Assembly: GCF_900199545.1 (NCBI RefSeq)
Contig: NZ_LT962670.1
Coordinates: 171,289 to 235,288, forward strand
DNA length: 64,000 bases
Reading direction: 5' to 3'
DNA from: Raoultibacter massiliensis
GTDB lineage: Bacteria; Actinomycetota; Coriobacteriia; Coriobacteriales; Eggerthellaceae
Shown here one piece after another: positions 44,663 to 53,364 of this stretch. Both the position numbers and the translations under genes were made by a program. The first letter of the stretch is position 1, and the number at the start of each line of letters is the position of its first letter. Under the pieces are notes generated by a model, which made no database searches, was not told where the DNA came from, and saw only the letters and a list, made by a program, of their open reading frames with translations.

Positions 44663-46036
44663 ATGGACATTGGCATAAGCATTGTCGTTACCTTCATCCT
44701 CGTGCTGGTAAACGGTTATTTCTCCATGTCGGAAATGGCGCTTGTCAACGCAAAGCGCGTGCTGCTCGAGAAGGACGCCGAAGAAGGCGACAAGCGAGCC
44801 GAGCTCGCAGCGGGTCTCGCAGCCGATACCAGCCAGTTCCTTGCCACCATCCAGGTTGCCATCACGCTCGTCGGGTTCTTCGCCTCGGCCGCTGCGGCGA
44901 CGAACCTGTCCGATCCGCTGGCCCAGTGGCTGAGCGGCTTCGGCATCGGGTGGCTGTCGTTTGTCGCCCCGGGCCTGTCTCCGGTGATCATCACGCTTAT
45001 CGTCTCGTACCTGAGCATCGTGGTGGGCGAGTTGGTTCCCAAGCGCATGGCGTTGGCCGACGCAGAAAAGGTGGCCAAGCGCGTTGCGCGCCCCCTGATG
45101 GTGTTCCGCACGATCGCCAAGCCGCTCGTGTGGCTTACCTCCGCCTCCGCCGACGGACTCTCGAAGCTGCTGCGCATCAAGAGCGCCGATGAGCGCCAGG
45201 ATGTGTCGGAAGAGGAAATCAAGTACATGGTCACCGACAACAAAGAGCTTCTCGACGATGAGAAGCGCATGATCCACGAGATCATCGAGCTCGGCGATAC
45301 TACGGTGCGCGAGGTCATGCAGCCGCGCGTCGATATGATTCTCGTCGAGGATACCGAGACGGTGAAGCAGGCCCTCGACCGCATGCGGGGAACCGGCTAC
45401 TCGCGCCTGCCGGTCTACCATGAGGATTACGACAGCATTGTGGGGATCGCGCATTACAAAGACCTCGTATCTCCTCTGATGGACGGCAAGGCCGATGAAG
45501 AGGTGGGCAAGTACGCCTACGAGGCCATGTTCGTGCCCGAGACCAAGGATATATACCCGCTCCTCTCGGAGATGCAAACAAATCGGCAACAGATGGCCAT
45601 CGTAGTGGATGAATACGGGGGCACCGATGGTTTAATTACCCTCGAAGACATCGTTGAGGAAATCGTGGGCGAAATCATCGATGAGTCGGATTCGGAAAGC
45701 GAGTACGTAATCCCGGTTTCCGAAAACGAGTGGTCGGTGGATGGACGGTTTCCGACAGACGAAGCCGAAGAGCTCGGATGGCCTGTTACCGAATCTGACG
45801 ACTACGAGACGATAGCCGGATGGCTGCTCGATCGGATCGACACGGTGCCCCAGATTGGCGACCGGTTCGATATCGACGGGTATTCGTTCAGGATACAGTC
45901 CATGCGCCGAAGACGGATATCTTCCATTCGGGTGAAAAAGATCGAGAGCACCGAGATCGATTCAGGGCATGATGCTCCGGATCATCAGGGCGGAAGGGCC
46001 GAGTCGGCGGATACGGCCAAAGAACGGATCGAGTAG
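44663..46036 (+). CDS. CNNM/CorC-type transporter-associated protein with CBS pair
   Basis: The 457-residue protein has a four-helix CNNM domain (SMSEMALVNAKR at the start), a tandem CBS domain (residues ~205-330, starting at VREVMQPRVDM) and a C-terminal CorC/HlyC domain (GRFPTDEAEELG). Relatives export or control magnesium or cobalt. The ATG at 44663 lies 26 bp after the haemolysin III stop, with AAAGGAG rather far upstream. Confidence 0.9.
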   Translation: MDIGISIVVTFILVLVNGYFSMSEMALVNAKRVLLEKDAEEGDKRAELAAGLAADTSQFLATIQVAITLVGFFASAAAATNLSDPLAQWLSGFGIGWLSFVAPGLSPVIITLIVSYLSIVVGELVPKRMALADAEKVAKRVARPLMVFRTIAKPLVWLTSASADGLSKLLRIKSADERQDVSEEEIKYMVTDNKELLDDEKRMIHEIIELGDTTVREVMQPRVDMILVEDTETVKQALDRMRGTGYSRLPVYHEDYDSIVGIAHYKDLVSPLMDGKADEEVGKYAYEAMFVPETKDIYPLLSEMQTNRQQMAIVVDEYGGTDGLITLEDIVEEIVGEIIDESDSESEYVIPVSENEWSVDGRFPTDEAEELGWPVTESDDYETIAGWLLDRIDTVPQIGDRFDIDGYSFRIQSMRRRRISSIRVKKIESTEIDSGHDAPDHQGGRAESADTAKERIE

Positions 46037-46107
46037 GGGGATGCTTCGCTTTCCGACGTTGAGGCGGCGATGCTCCTGCAAGCCGCGAGACGAGGAAAGG
46101 AGAAGCC

Positions 46108-47142
46108 GTGGCATCCGAGAAGCGATTGTACCGTTCGCGCGACGCGCTGATCGGCGGCGTGTGCTCCGGCATAGCCGAATACTTCGATATCGACCCCGTC
46201 GTCACGCGTATTCTCGCCGTCGTGCTCACGCTTGCTTCTGCCGGAGCGCTCGCTATAGCCTACATTGCGCTCTGGATCATCCTTCCGCTTGCCCCCGATC
46301 CTGCCGTACCGCTTGAGGTCCAGCCCGAATCGGTCCATTCCGATACGTACGGCCCTATCGATTTCGATGCAGCGAAACCGAAGCCGCATACGGGAAGCGA
46401 GGACCGCACCGCTGCGCATCCGACGGCGCAGGCCGCGCCGTACAGCCCTTATGCGAACGCCGGTGCTTCGTATGCGGGGACGGGCCACGTGCCGCCTGAG
46501 CCTCCCAAGCCCTACGCGGACGTAGCGTCACCCCATGTCGCCCGGGCGTCCCGCGTGTCTCAAGCTGCTTACACGGTTCCGATCCCGCCGACCGCCCAGG
46601 CTGCCTACGCGCCGCCGGTAGGCGCTCCCGTCCAACCCGCCGAGCCCGTATCGGGGAAATCGGTTCGGGCGGCTCTGTGGCTCGGATTCCTCTGCCTGTT
46701 CATCGGGTGTGCGGCCATCCTGAGCCAGTTCATCGACGGCGTTGCATGGTGGCGCTTCTGGCCGCTTTTGCTTGTTATCGTCGGCATTGGAAACGTCGTC
46801 ATTCCCGCTCCCCGGGGCAGGCGAATGGGGCAGTTCGTCAACGGGCTCATGTCCATCGCGGCGGGTGTGGTTCTGCTGGCCATGTCGCTCGAGATCATCG
46901 ATTGGTCGAGCATAGTGCCCATGCTCGAAGAACTCTGGCCGCTTCTCGTCATGATGGTCGGGTTCTTCATCCTTGCAAGTGCGCTGCACAATCCACTGTG
47001 CGAACTGCTCGCCGGCCTTTGCTTCGTCGGATTCTGCGTTGTCGGCCTCGTCTGGTTCGCCGAACCGGGGTCGACCGATTTCATCACGCTGGCGCTTCCT
47101 TTCAAAGAAGCGCTCACTATTGACGTGAATCCCTGGCATTGA
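46108..47142 (+). CDS. PspC-domain membrane protein with LiaF-like tail
   Basis: The 344-residue protein has an N-terminal PspC domain (RLYRSRDALIGGVCSGIAEY, residues ~5-65), a Pro/Ala-rich linker to about 190, and a C-terminal four-helix region resembling LiaF-type membrane modules. PspC proteins sense or relay envelope stress. The start is GTG after AAAGGAGAAGCC. The second PspC gene follows after 7 bp. Confidence 0.85.
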   Translation: MASEKRLYRSRDALIGGVCSGIAEYFDIDPVVTRILAVVLTLASAGALAIAYIALWIILPLAPDPAVPLEVQPESVHSDTYGPIDFDAAKPKPHTGSEDRTAAHPTAQAAPYSPYANAGASYAGTGHVPPEPPKPYADVASPHVARASRVSQAAYTVPIPPTAQAAYAPPVGAPVQPAEPVSGKSVRAALWLGFLCLFIGCAAILSQFIDGVAWWRFWPLLLVIVGIGNVVIPAPRGRRMGQFVNGLMSIAAGVVLLAMSLEIIDWSSIVPMLEELWPLLVMMVGFFILASALHNPLCELLAGLCFVGFCVVGLVWFAEPGSTDFITLALPFKEALTIDVNPWH

Positions 47143-47149
47143 GGCGGCG

Positions 47150-47584
47150 ATGTCGGTGAATAAATTTTCCCAGTACCCGAAATCGGCGCAAATAGCCATC
47201 ATCGTAGGCGTCGGATGCGTCTTGTTCGGCGTTTGGAGGCTGTTCGGCGTGGCGTTCGGCTACGGTTGGTGGAACGCCATCCAACGGGGTTTGGGAACGT
47301 TGTTCTCCTATCTGTGGCCCGTCGCGCTCATCTGCGCGGGACTCTACGTGGTCTGGGCCGCAATGACCGGAAGACTCAAGGGCGTTTCCACCGTTGATTG
47401 GAAGAAGCCGTTCGGGCGCAGCGTGACCGATAGGCGTATCGCGGGAGTGTGCGGGGGAGTGGCGCAGTTTCTCGGCATCGATCCGGCCATCGTGCGCGTG
47501 CTCGTGCTCATCTTGTTCGTCGTGTCGCCGGCGTTTACCGTGCTCGCCTACATCGCGGCGGCGATTTTCATACCGGAACTGTAG
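47150..47584 (+). CDS. PspC-domain membrane protein
   Basis: The 144-residue protein has two N-terminal helices (LiaF-like) and a C-terminal PspC domain (DRRIAGVCGGVAQFLG and a final helix). It is thus the mirror image of its neighbour, with the domain order reversed, which suggests the pair act together in envelope-stress signalling. Confidence 0.88.
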   Translation: MSVNKFSQYPKSAQIAIIVGVGCVLFGVWRLFGVAFGYGWWNAIQRGLGTLFSYLWPVALICAGLYVVWAAMTGRLKGVSTVDWKKPFGRSVTDRRIAGVCGGVAQFLGIDPAIVRVLVLILFVVSPAFTVLAYIAAAIFIPEL

Positions 47585-47729
47585 GGCGGTTGGCAAAAAG
47601 CCGTTTCCGCGTGCCGTGCGAAGCGCGGCGGTCGAAGGCCGAATGGGAGCCGGCCGCCGAAGTTTTAGGCGATTGCGTTTCTTAGCGGCGAAAATTGCGC
47701 GCTTCCCTTAAATATAGGTTCTTAAGCAC

Positions 47730-47935
47730 CATAATTCGTTCGCATTTTCCTTATGCGGGGGACCCTGCATTTATAGAACAAACCATGGAGGGGCCTCCAC
47801 ATATCGGCTGGAAAAAGTGGCTGAGAAGGCCGTAATGGAGTAGAATACGACGAGTCAAAACAGCATAAAGGCTTCTGGACAGCAAACTCCCCCTTACAAT
47901 TTACTACGCTGTCACCGCTTCGGCGGTTGAGTTTT
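47730..47935 (+). promoter_or_regulatory. Structured leader before the wall-hydrolase gene; possible c-di-AMP-type riboswitch
   Basis: In the 380-bp gap before the hydrolase gene, a short hairpin CGCAT...ATGCG runs directly into GCGGGGGACCC (47755-47765), which resembles the conserved 5' part of the ydaO/c-di-AMP riboswitch. That switch often precedes wall hydrolase genes in actinobacteria. A stable ACCGC-TTCG-GCGGT hairpin (47913-47926) followed by TGAGTTTT could be the expression platform. The 3' core does not match well, so this is only a candidate. Confidence 0.25.
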
Positions 47936-47964
47936 GCGCTGTAAAACGAAAGGCTATTAGGGCT

Positions 47965-48759
47965 TTGGCATTGAAACGATATAACAAAACGCGGAGGCGT
48001 ACCGCTGTGTTTGCCGGTTCTGCGGCATGCTTGGTGGTTACCCTGTGCATTACGATTGGGATCGGCACGTCGTTCGCCGGTGCCGGCGGCGTGAACACCG
48101 CGGGCTTCGGTCTGGGCGATTCGGTCGTATCCGAGGATGCTTCGCAAACCGAGGCATTGGGCGTTGCGAGCGATACGGGCGTCCGTGAGAGTTCGCAGCT
48201 CGCCAATTCCGCTCAGCGCGATATCACCAAGGGCATCGAGGCCATCGAGGCCAAGGAAGAAGCCGATCGCATCGCCGCCGAAGAGGCCGCTCGTGCGGAA
48301 GAAGAGGCCCGCATCGCGGCTGCCGCCGAAAAGCAGGCCGAGCAAGTTGCCACCAATCCTCCCGCCATCGATCTGAACGAAGTTGATTTCTCGGTTGGCA
48401 AAGAGGCGTTTATCGAAGAATGGACTGCCCGAATCGATGCGTATCTTGCGGGCTCCCCCTTGGCGGGACAGGGCGTGACGTTCGCTACGGCTGCATGGGA
48501 CAATGGCGTCGATCCGCGCTGGTCTCCGGCCATTTCCAACACTGAAAGCTCGAAGGGCGCCGTGTGCTTCCTTCCGTACAACGCATGGGGCTGGGGCAGC
48601 TCTTCCTTCTCGAGCTGGGAAGAAGCGATCAACACCCACGTAGCCGGCCTGGCGAGCGTGTACGGCCATACCATCACCTATTCGGCCGCGCAGAAATACT
48701 GCCCGCCGAACTACGATCACTGGTTCTCGAGCACGCTTTCTGAAATGCAGCGCATCTAG
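47965..48759 (+). CDS. Secreted cell-wall hydrolase-like protein
   Basis: The 264-residue protein has an N-terminal signal/anchor helix (residues ~13-35), an Ala/Glu-rich coiled coil (residues ~85-125), and a C-terminal glucosaminidase/lysozyme-like domain with ATAAWDNGVDPRWSPAIS, TESSKGAVCF and NAWGWG. It probably cleaves peptidoglycan outside the membrane. The start is one of two TTG codons (47965 or 47971). A strong terminator follows. Confidence 0.78.
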   Translation: MALKRYNKTRRRTAVFAGSAACLVVTLCITIGIGTSFAGAGGVNTAGFGLGDSVVSEDASQTEALGVASDTGVRESSQLANSAQRDITKGIEAIEAKEEADRIAAEEAARAEEEARIAAAAEKQAEQVATNPPAIDLNEVDFSVGKEAFIEEWTARIDAYLAGSPLAGQGVTFATAAWDNGVDPRWSPAISNTESSKGAVCFLPYNAWGWGSSSFSSWEEAINTHVAGLASVYGHTITYSAAQKYCPPNYDHWFSSTLSEMQRI

Positions 48760-48783
48760 CAATCGCCTTACAAACGAAACAAA

Positions 48784-48807
48784 CAAGCCCGCTTTTGCGG
48801 GCTTTTG
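48784..48807 (+). terminator. Terminator after the wall-hydrolase gene
   Basis: AAGCCCGC and GCGGGCTT form a perfect 8-bp stem with a TTTT loop and a TTTT tail. Confidence 0.92.
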
Positions 48808-48914
48808 TATATCCTATACTGGATGCATGTTCGCGGTGTGTGCAGCGAAGCGCCGCGGCTGCAAACGTGCGGCATCGGATGTAGTATGGGTGCCGTGCAA
48901 TCGAAAGGACGGAA

Positions 48915-49574
48915 ATGAGCAATGTTATCGTCGTCGGGTGCGGCCGCGTCGGCTCGCAGCTCGCGAATATGCTATCCGACAACGGAAGCAACGTCTGCGT
49001 GATCGACCGCAATCCCGATGCCTTCGCCAATCTGGGCCGCAACTTCAACGGCTCGATGCTGCAGGGAATCGGATTCGATGAGGAAACGCTTGTCAAAGCT
49101 GGCATCGAGGAATGCGACGTCGTGGCGGCCGTTACGCAGCTCGACAACACGAACCTCATGGTGGCCGAGGTTGCGGGGCGCCTGTTCGGCGTGCCCCATG
49201 TTATCGCGCGCCTGTACAACCCCGACCATGAGCGCGCCTACATGCAGCTCGGCATCGACTATGTGTGCGGGACGTCGCTTGTGGCCGAAGACGTGTTCTC
49301 GAAGGTTGTTGCGGGGCACGGAAGCCACCTCGACACGTTCGGGGAATTCGAGGTGCTGCGCTTCTCCTTGAACCTCAACGGGCTGGGAAAGAAGACCATT
49401 CGCGTATCCGAAATGGAGCGGGATCACGAAGTGCGCATCATCGCGTTCGAGCGTGGCGACGGATCGGCAAGCTCGATTCCCACGCGCGACAGCATCCTCT
49501 ACCATGGCGATACGATTCTCGCATGCGTGCGCCACGAGCTTATCGATTCGTTCTCCCAGTACATCCAGGATTAG
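48915..49574 (+). CDS. trkA: TrkA/KtrA-type potassium channel regulator (first)
   Basis: The 219-residue protein has an RCK N-domain with VVGCGRVGSQLAN for NAD(H) and a C-terminal TrkA-C domain. Such proteins gate TrkH/KtrB potassium transporters from the cytoplasm. The ATG follows GAAAGGACGGAA. A second TrkA gene lies 12 bp downstream; no membrane subunit is in the window. Confidence 0.9.
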   Translation: MSNVIVVGCGRVGSQLANMLSDNGSNVCVIDRNPDAFANLGRNFNGSMLQGIGFDEETLVKAGIEECDVVAAVTQLDNTNLMVAEVAGRLFGVPHVIARLYNPDHERAYMQLGIDYVCGTSLVAEDVFSKVVAGHGSHLDTFGEFEVLRFSLNLNGLGKKTIRVSEMERDHEVRIIAFERGDGSASSIPTRDSILYHGDTILACVRHELIDSFSQYIQD

Positions 49575-49586
49575 GGCAGGTGCACC

Positions 49587-50258
49587 ATGTATATTGTGAT
49601 TGTCGGAGGCGGTAAGGTGGGCGAGTACCTCGCCACCGTTTTGCTGCAAAGCGGAAACGACGTTGCGGTTATCGACGAGAACCTGCAAACCGCCGACCGT
49701 CTTTCGGTTACGCTGCAGGGTCGCTATCTCGTTATCCACGGCGATGGATGCGATTCGAAGTACCAGGAGGATGCGGGTATCCGGAAAGCCGATATCTTCG
49801 TTGCGACCACCGGACAGGACGACGATAACCTCGTCTCGTGCGAGATCGCTCAGCGCGTGTTCAACGTGCCGCGCTGCATAGCCCGCGTCAACAGCCCGAA
49901 GAATCTGCGCATCTTCCGCGAGGTCGGGATCGAATGCGTATCGTCGACCACGCTCATCGCCAATCTCATCGAAGAGGAAGCCCTGCTCGGCAGCGTGAGC
50001 ATTGCCTCGTCGCTTTCGCACGGCAACGTCATGCTCTCCGAAATAGCCGTGCCTCGCATGAAATATCACAGCAACGAGGCGGGCATCGCCGTCGAGGACA
50101 TACCCTTGCCGCAGGGCAGCTTGATCGCTGCGGTATCGACGCCCGACGATGTGGAGGTCGCAACGCCGGGGACGTTGCTCTACCCCGGGGACAAGGCGAT
50201 TGTGGTCGTCGACAGCGATATGGTCGACGAGGTGCGGATGGTGTTCAAAACTTTGTAG
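49587..50258 (+). CDS. TrkA/KtrA-type potassium channel regulator (second)
   Basis: The 223-residue protein has the same RCK_N-RCK_C layout, starting VIVGGGKVGEYLATVLL, and is clearly divergent from the first copy. Two adjacent RCK genes suggest a mixed ring on a potassium transporter encoded elsewhere. Confidence 0.9.
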   Translation: MYIVIVGGGKVGEYLATVLLQSGNDVAVIDENLQTADRLSVTLQGRYLVIHGDGCDSKYQEDAGIRKADIFVATTGQDDDNLVSCEIAQRVFNVPRCIARVNSPKNLRIFREVGIECVSSTTLIANLIEEEALLGSVSIASSLSHGNVMLSEIAVPRMKYHSNEAGIAVEDIPLPQGSLIAAVSTPDDVEVATPGTLLYPGDKAIVVVDSDMVDEVRMVFKTL

Positions 50259-50308
50259 TATCCTGTAACGGTCAGGTAAACGGAACGCTTGAAGGGAAAC
50301 ACCTAGCC

Positions 50309-51652
50309 ATGATTGGTCGCTATACGCGCCCCGAAATGGGCGCCATCTGGTCGATGCACAACAAGTTCTCCATTTGGAAAGAGATCGAGGTGCTGGCATG
50401 CGAGGCCCAGGCCGAACTCGGCAAGTCCGGCATCACGAAGGAAGAGGCCGCGTGGATTCGCGCGCACGCCGATTTCACGGTCGAGCGCATCGATGAGATA
50501 GAGAAGGTGACGAACCACGACGTTATCGCCTTCACGACGAACATGGCCGAATACATCGACGCCGACGTGCCCGAGGGTAAAGAGCCTCCGAGCCGATGGG
50601 TGCACTATGGCATGACGTCGTCGGATCTTGGCGATACGGCGCTTTCCTACCAGATCACCCAGGCGATCGACATCATCATCGCCGATGTGAAGCGGCTCGG
50701 TGAAACTTGCAAGCGCCGTGCATTCGAATTCCAGAATGTGCTATGCGTGGGTCGCACGCACGGCATTCACGCCGAGCCGATGACCTTCGGCATGAAGTTC
50801 GGCAGCTGGGCGTGGGCGCTGAAGCGCGCGCAAACGCGCATGGAGGAAGCCCGTGCGGTTGCTGCGACCGGCGCTATCTCCGGTGCAGTGGGAACCTATT
50901 CGAGCATCGACCCGTTCGTCGAGCAGTACGTGTGCGAAAAGCTCGGGCTCGCCCCCGATCCGCTTTCGACCCAGGTGCTTGCGCGTGATCGCCACGCCCA
51001 GGTCATGACCGCCCTTGCGGTGACGGCTTCCACGCTCGAATCCATTGCGATGCAGGTGCGCCTTCTCCAGCAGTCCGATGTGATCGAGGCCGAGGAGCCG
51101 TTTGCGAAGGGACAGAAGGGCTCGTCTGCCATGCCTCACAAGCGCAACCCCATCACCGCCGAGCGCGTGTGCGGGCTTGCACGTGTGGTCAAGAGCAATG
51201 CGCAGGTAGCTCTTGACGATGTCGCTTTGTGGTACGAGCGCGACATTTCGCATTCGGGTGCAGAGCGCGTCGCGCTCGCCGATAGCTTCATCGCCCTCGA
51301 CTACATGTTCGGGAAGATGCAGTGGATGCTCGACGGCCTGCAAACGTATCCCGCGAAGATGGAGCACAACCTCAATCGCACACGCGGCCTCATCTTCTCG
51401 TCGAAGGTGCTTTTGGCCCTTGTCGATACGGGGATATCCCGTGAAGACGCCTACGTGATCGTACAGCGCAACGCCATGAAGGTGTGGGAAGATATCCAGA
51501 ATGCCGTGGACGGCCCCACTTACCGAGAGCGGCTTGAGTCCGATCCCGAAGCGAACCTTTCGAAAGAAGTGCTCGACGAGATTTTCGATCCATGGGATTT
51601 TCTCACGCGCAAGGATGTTGTGTTCGACCGGCTGCAAGAGCTGGAGTTTTAG
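50309..51652 (+). CDS. purB: Adenylosuccinate lyase
   Basis: PurB removes fumarate from SAICAR and from adenylosuccinate in purine synthesis. The 447-residue length is normal for the short type. Signatures are GMTSSDLGDTALS, GRTHGIHAEP (with the catalytic-region His), and the signature loop KGSSAMPHKRNPITAE with the catalytic Ser. The ATG at 50309 is 51 bp after trkA. It ends in a terminator that doubles as a parS palindrome. Confidence 0.97.
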   Translation: MIGRYTRPEMGAIWSMHNKFSIWKEIEVLACEAQAELGKSGITKEEAAWIRAHADFTVERIDEIEKVTNHDVIAFTTNMAEYIDADVPEGKEPPSRWVHYGMTSSDLGDTALSYQITQAIDIIIADVKRLGETCKRRAFEFQNVLCVGRTHGIHAEPMTFGMKFGSWAWALKRAQTRMEEARAVAATGAISGAVGTYSSIDPFVEQYVCEKLGLAPDPLSTQVLARDRHAQVMTALAVTASTLESIAMQVRLLQQSDVIEAEEPFAKGQKGSSAMPHKRNPITAERVCGLARVVKSNAQVALDDVALWYERDISHSGAERVALADSFIALDYMFGKMQWMLDGLQTYPAKMEHNLNRTRGLIFSSKVLLALVDTGISREDAYVIVQRNAMKVWEDIQNAVDGPTYRERLESDPEANLSKEVLDEIFDPWDFLTRKDVVFDRLQELEF

Positions 51653-51670
51653 CAACACGCAATAATTACG

Positions 51671-51708
51671 CGAACGGATGTTTCACGTGAAACATCCGTT
51701 CGTTTTTT
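51671..51708 (+). terminator. purB terminator built on a perfect parS site
   Basis: CGAACGGATGTTTCAC and its exact reverse complement form a 32-bp palindrome with TTTTTT following. The central TGTTTCACGTGAAACA (51679-51694) is the 16-bp parS consensus. Confidence 0.88.
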
Positions 51709-51759
51709 GTGCAGCGGGTGCGATTGGAAGCGAGATTTGGCTTCTGTATGCCGGGCTCG

Positions 51760-52176
51760 CTAATTTGTGCACGCCATCGGCTTTTGGCTGGCGATTTCTT
51801 CGATGGTTGTGCTGGCGAGGTATTTTTCGAACTCCGATTGGATGGTTTGGTAGGTTCCCTGGATGAGCTTAGCCGCTTCTTGGTTCGGCACGTTGTCGAA
51901 GTTGTCGTTATCGGGCAGGTTGGGTTCGTCTCCCATGGCGCGCGCAAGATCGTACAGGCTTATGTTGCTGGGGCTTTTCATGAGGGAATAGCCGCCGTAC
52001 TTCCCGCTTTGCGCTTCGAGGATGGAGGCCTGCCTGAGGCGAATCGCAATCTGGACAAGCAAATCGCGGGGGATGTGCATCGCTTCCGAAATTTCGCGTG
52101 AGGAGCACTGTTCGTTTCTGAGCGCAAGGTAGAGCACTGCCCTTATCGCATAATCCGTCGTCGCTTTTATCCGCAT
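51760..52176 (-). CDS. Rrf2-family transcription regulator
   Basis: The 138-residue protein has the Rrf2 winged helix (MRIKATTDYAIRAVLYLA, then SSREISEAMHIPRDLLVQI). Family members with an FeS cluster have three spaced cysteines in the loop after the wing; here only Cys22 and one near the C-terminus occur, so it is more likely of the CymR type without a cluster. The ATG at 52176 follows GAAGGGAGCAAGGCG. Confidence 0.9.
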   Translation of the reverse strand: MRIKATTDYAIRAVLYLALRNEQCSSREISEAMHIPRDLLVQIAIRLRQASILEAQSGKYGGYSLMKSPSNISLYDLARAMGDEPNLPDNDNFDNVPNQEAAKLIQGTYQTIQSEFEKYLASTTIEEIASQKPMACTN

Positions 52177-52355
52177 CGCCTTGCTCCCTTCTGCGCGAGG
52201 ATGTAGCCGCTGCGCATTCCGATCGGGTGATGACTCGTCACGAGAGCACGCGAGCGGGTAGCGCCCAGCTGTCGAAGCCTCTTGTTGTCTAAGTTGTCCG
52301 GTGGATGCGCCTGCTTTCGAGATGGCCGAAAGGTGCGACATCATCATAATCTTAT

Positions 52356-52384
52356 TGTATACGTAACCAATAAGCACATGTCAA
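52356..52384 (-). promoter_or_regulatory. Promoter of the Rrf2 gene
   Basis: On the minus strand TTGACA and TATACA are separated by 17 bp, in an AT-rich stretch. The leader to the start codon would be about 170 nt, long enough to hold regulation. I see no further gene between here and 52560. Confidence 0.7.
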
Positions 52385-52560
52385 TAATTATTTACGGCAA
52401 TGCATATATAAGCAAAAAAATAATCTAACTGCGCCGTCCCGTGCATCCGCAGGCGATGGAATGGCGGCTGCTCGCAGACCGGTGCGATGCGAGCGGGATA
52501 AACCAGATGAGCATCCGATTGGCGTGCGCCCGCGTTTGGGCAAACGCTTAAGGGCGGGAC

Positions 52561-53298
52561 TCAGGCGCGTTTTGCCGCCCTTACGAGAAGCATCATGGGG
52601 CGGCGAAGCTCGTCCTTCATTTCGGGTACGGCGTCGAGCATCTCATCGGTCGGTTCGGGCTCGACGATGGCTTCGAGGGAGAATCCCGCGTCGATGAGGC
52701 TTTGCAGGTACGTGGTAAGGGTCTTGTGGTGCTTCGCGACCTGCTCGCCGAGAAACACGGCATCGCGCCAGCCTTCGGAAAAGTAGCGATCGACGGGCCA
52801 GTGCAGCTTGGCGCCGTCATCGCCGTAAAACCAATCCTGCGTTCCGTATGCGGTGAACACGGGGTGTTCGACGGAGAAGGCGAACGTGCCTTCGGGGGCG
52901 AGCCAATCGTACACGGAGCTGCATACGGCTGCGAAGGATTCGACGTAGTGAAGGGCGAGCGAGCTGATGACGGCATCGAAGCTTTCCGCATCGAACGAAA
53001 GATCTTCGATTGCGGCCCTTTTGTAGACCACGTCGGGGCAATCGGTCATCTCGCGTGCCTTCTCGAGCATTTTTTCCGAGATGTCGGTTCCCAGAACCGT
53101 CTTCGCTCCCTGCTCGGCGGCGTAGATGCAGTGCCATCCGAACCCGCATCCCATATCGAGTACGCGTTTGCCTGCAAAATCGGGCAGGAGCTTTCTGAAC
53201 TCATGCCACTCGCCTGCAGCCGTCAAGCCCCCGACCGAGCGGGGAAACGCGCAGTACTTTTCGAAGAACGCTTCGTCGTCGTACTTGTTCTCTTTCAT
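52561..53298 (-). CDS. Class I SAM-dependent methyltransferase
   Basis: The 245-residue protein has the Rossmann motif I VLDMGCGFGWHCIYAA (residues ~46-61), GTDISEKML (motif II) and DAVISSLALHYV (motif IV), as in ubiquinone/menaquinone-type methyltransferases. The substrate is unknown. It lies 66 bp beyond a Tat-exported protein gene on the same strand. Confidence 0.9.
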   Translation of the reverse strand: MKENKYDDEAFFEKYCAFPRSVGGLTAAGEWHEFRKLLPDFAGKRVLDMGCGFGWHCIYAAEQGAKTVLGTDISEKMLEKAREMTDCPDVVYKRAAIEDLSFDAESFDAVISSLALHYVESFAAVCSSVYDWLAPEGTFAFSVEHPVFTAYGTQDWFYGDDGAKLHWPVDRYFSEGWRDAVFLGEQVAKHHKTLTTYLQSLIDAGFSLEAIVEPEPTDEMLDAVPEMKDELRRPMMLLVRAAKRA

Positions 53299-53364
53299 AA
53301 GGCCTCCTTATGCGGTGCGGGGTGCCGGCGGGAATCGGGCGAAACCAATTGCAGCGGGCTTTGG

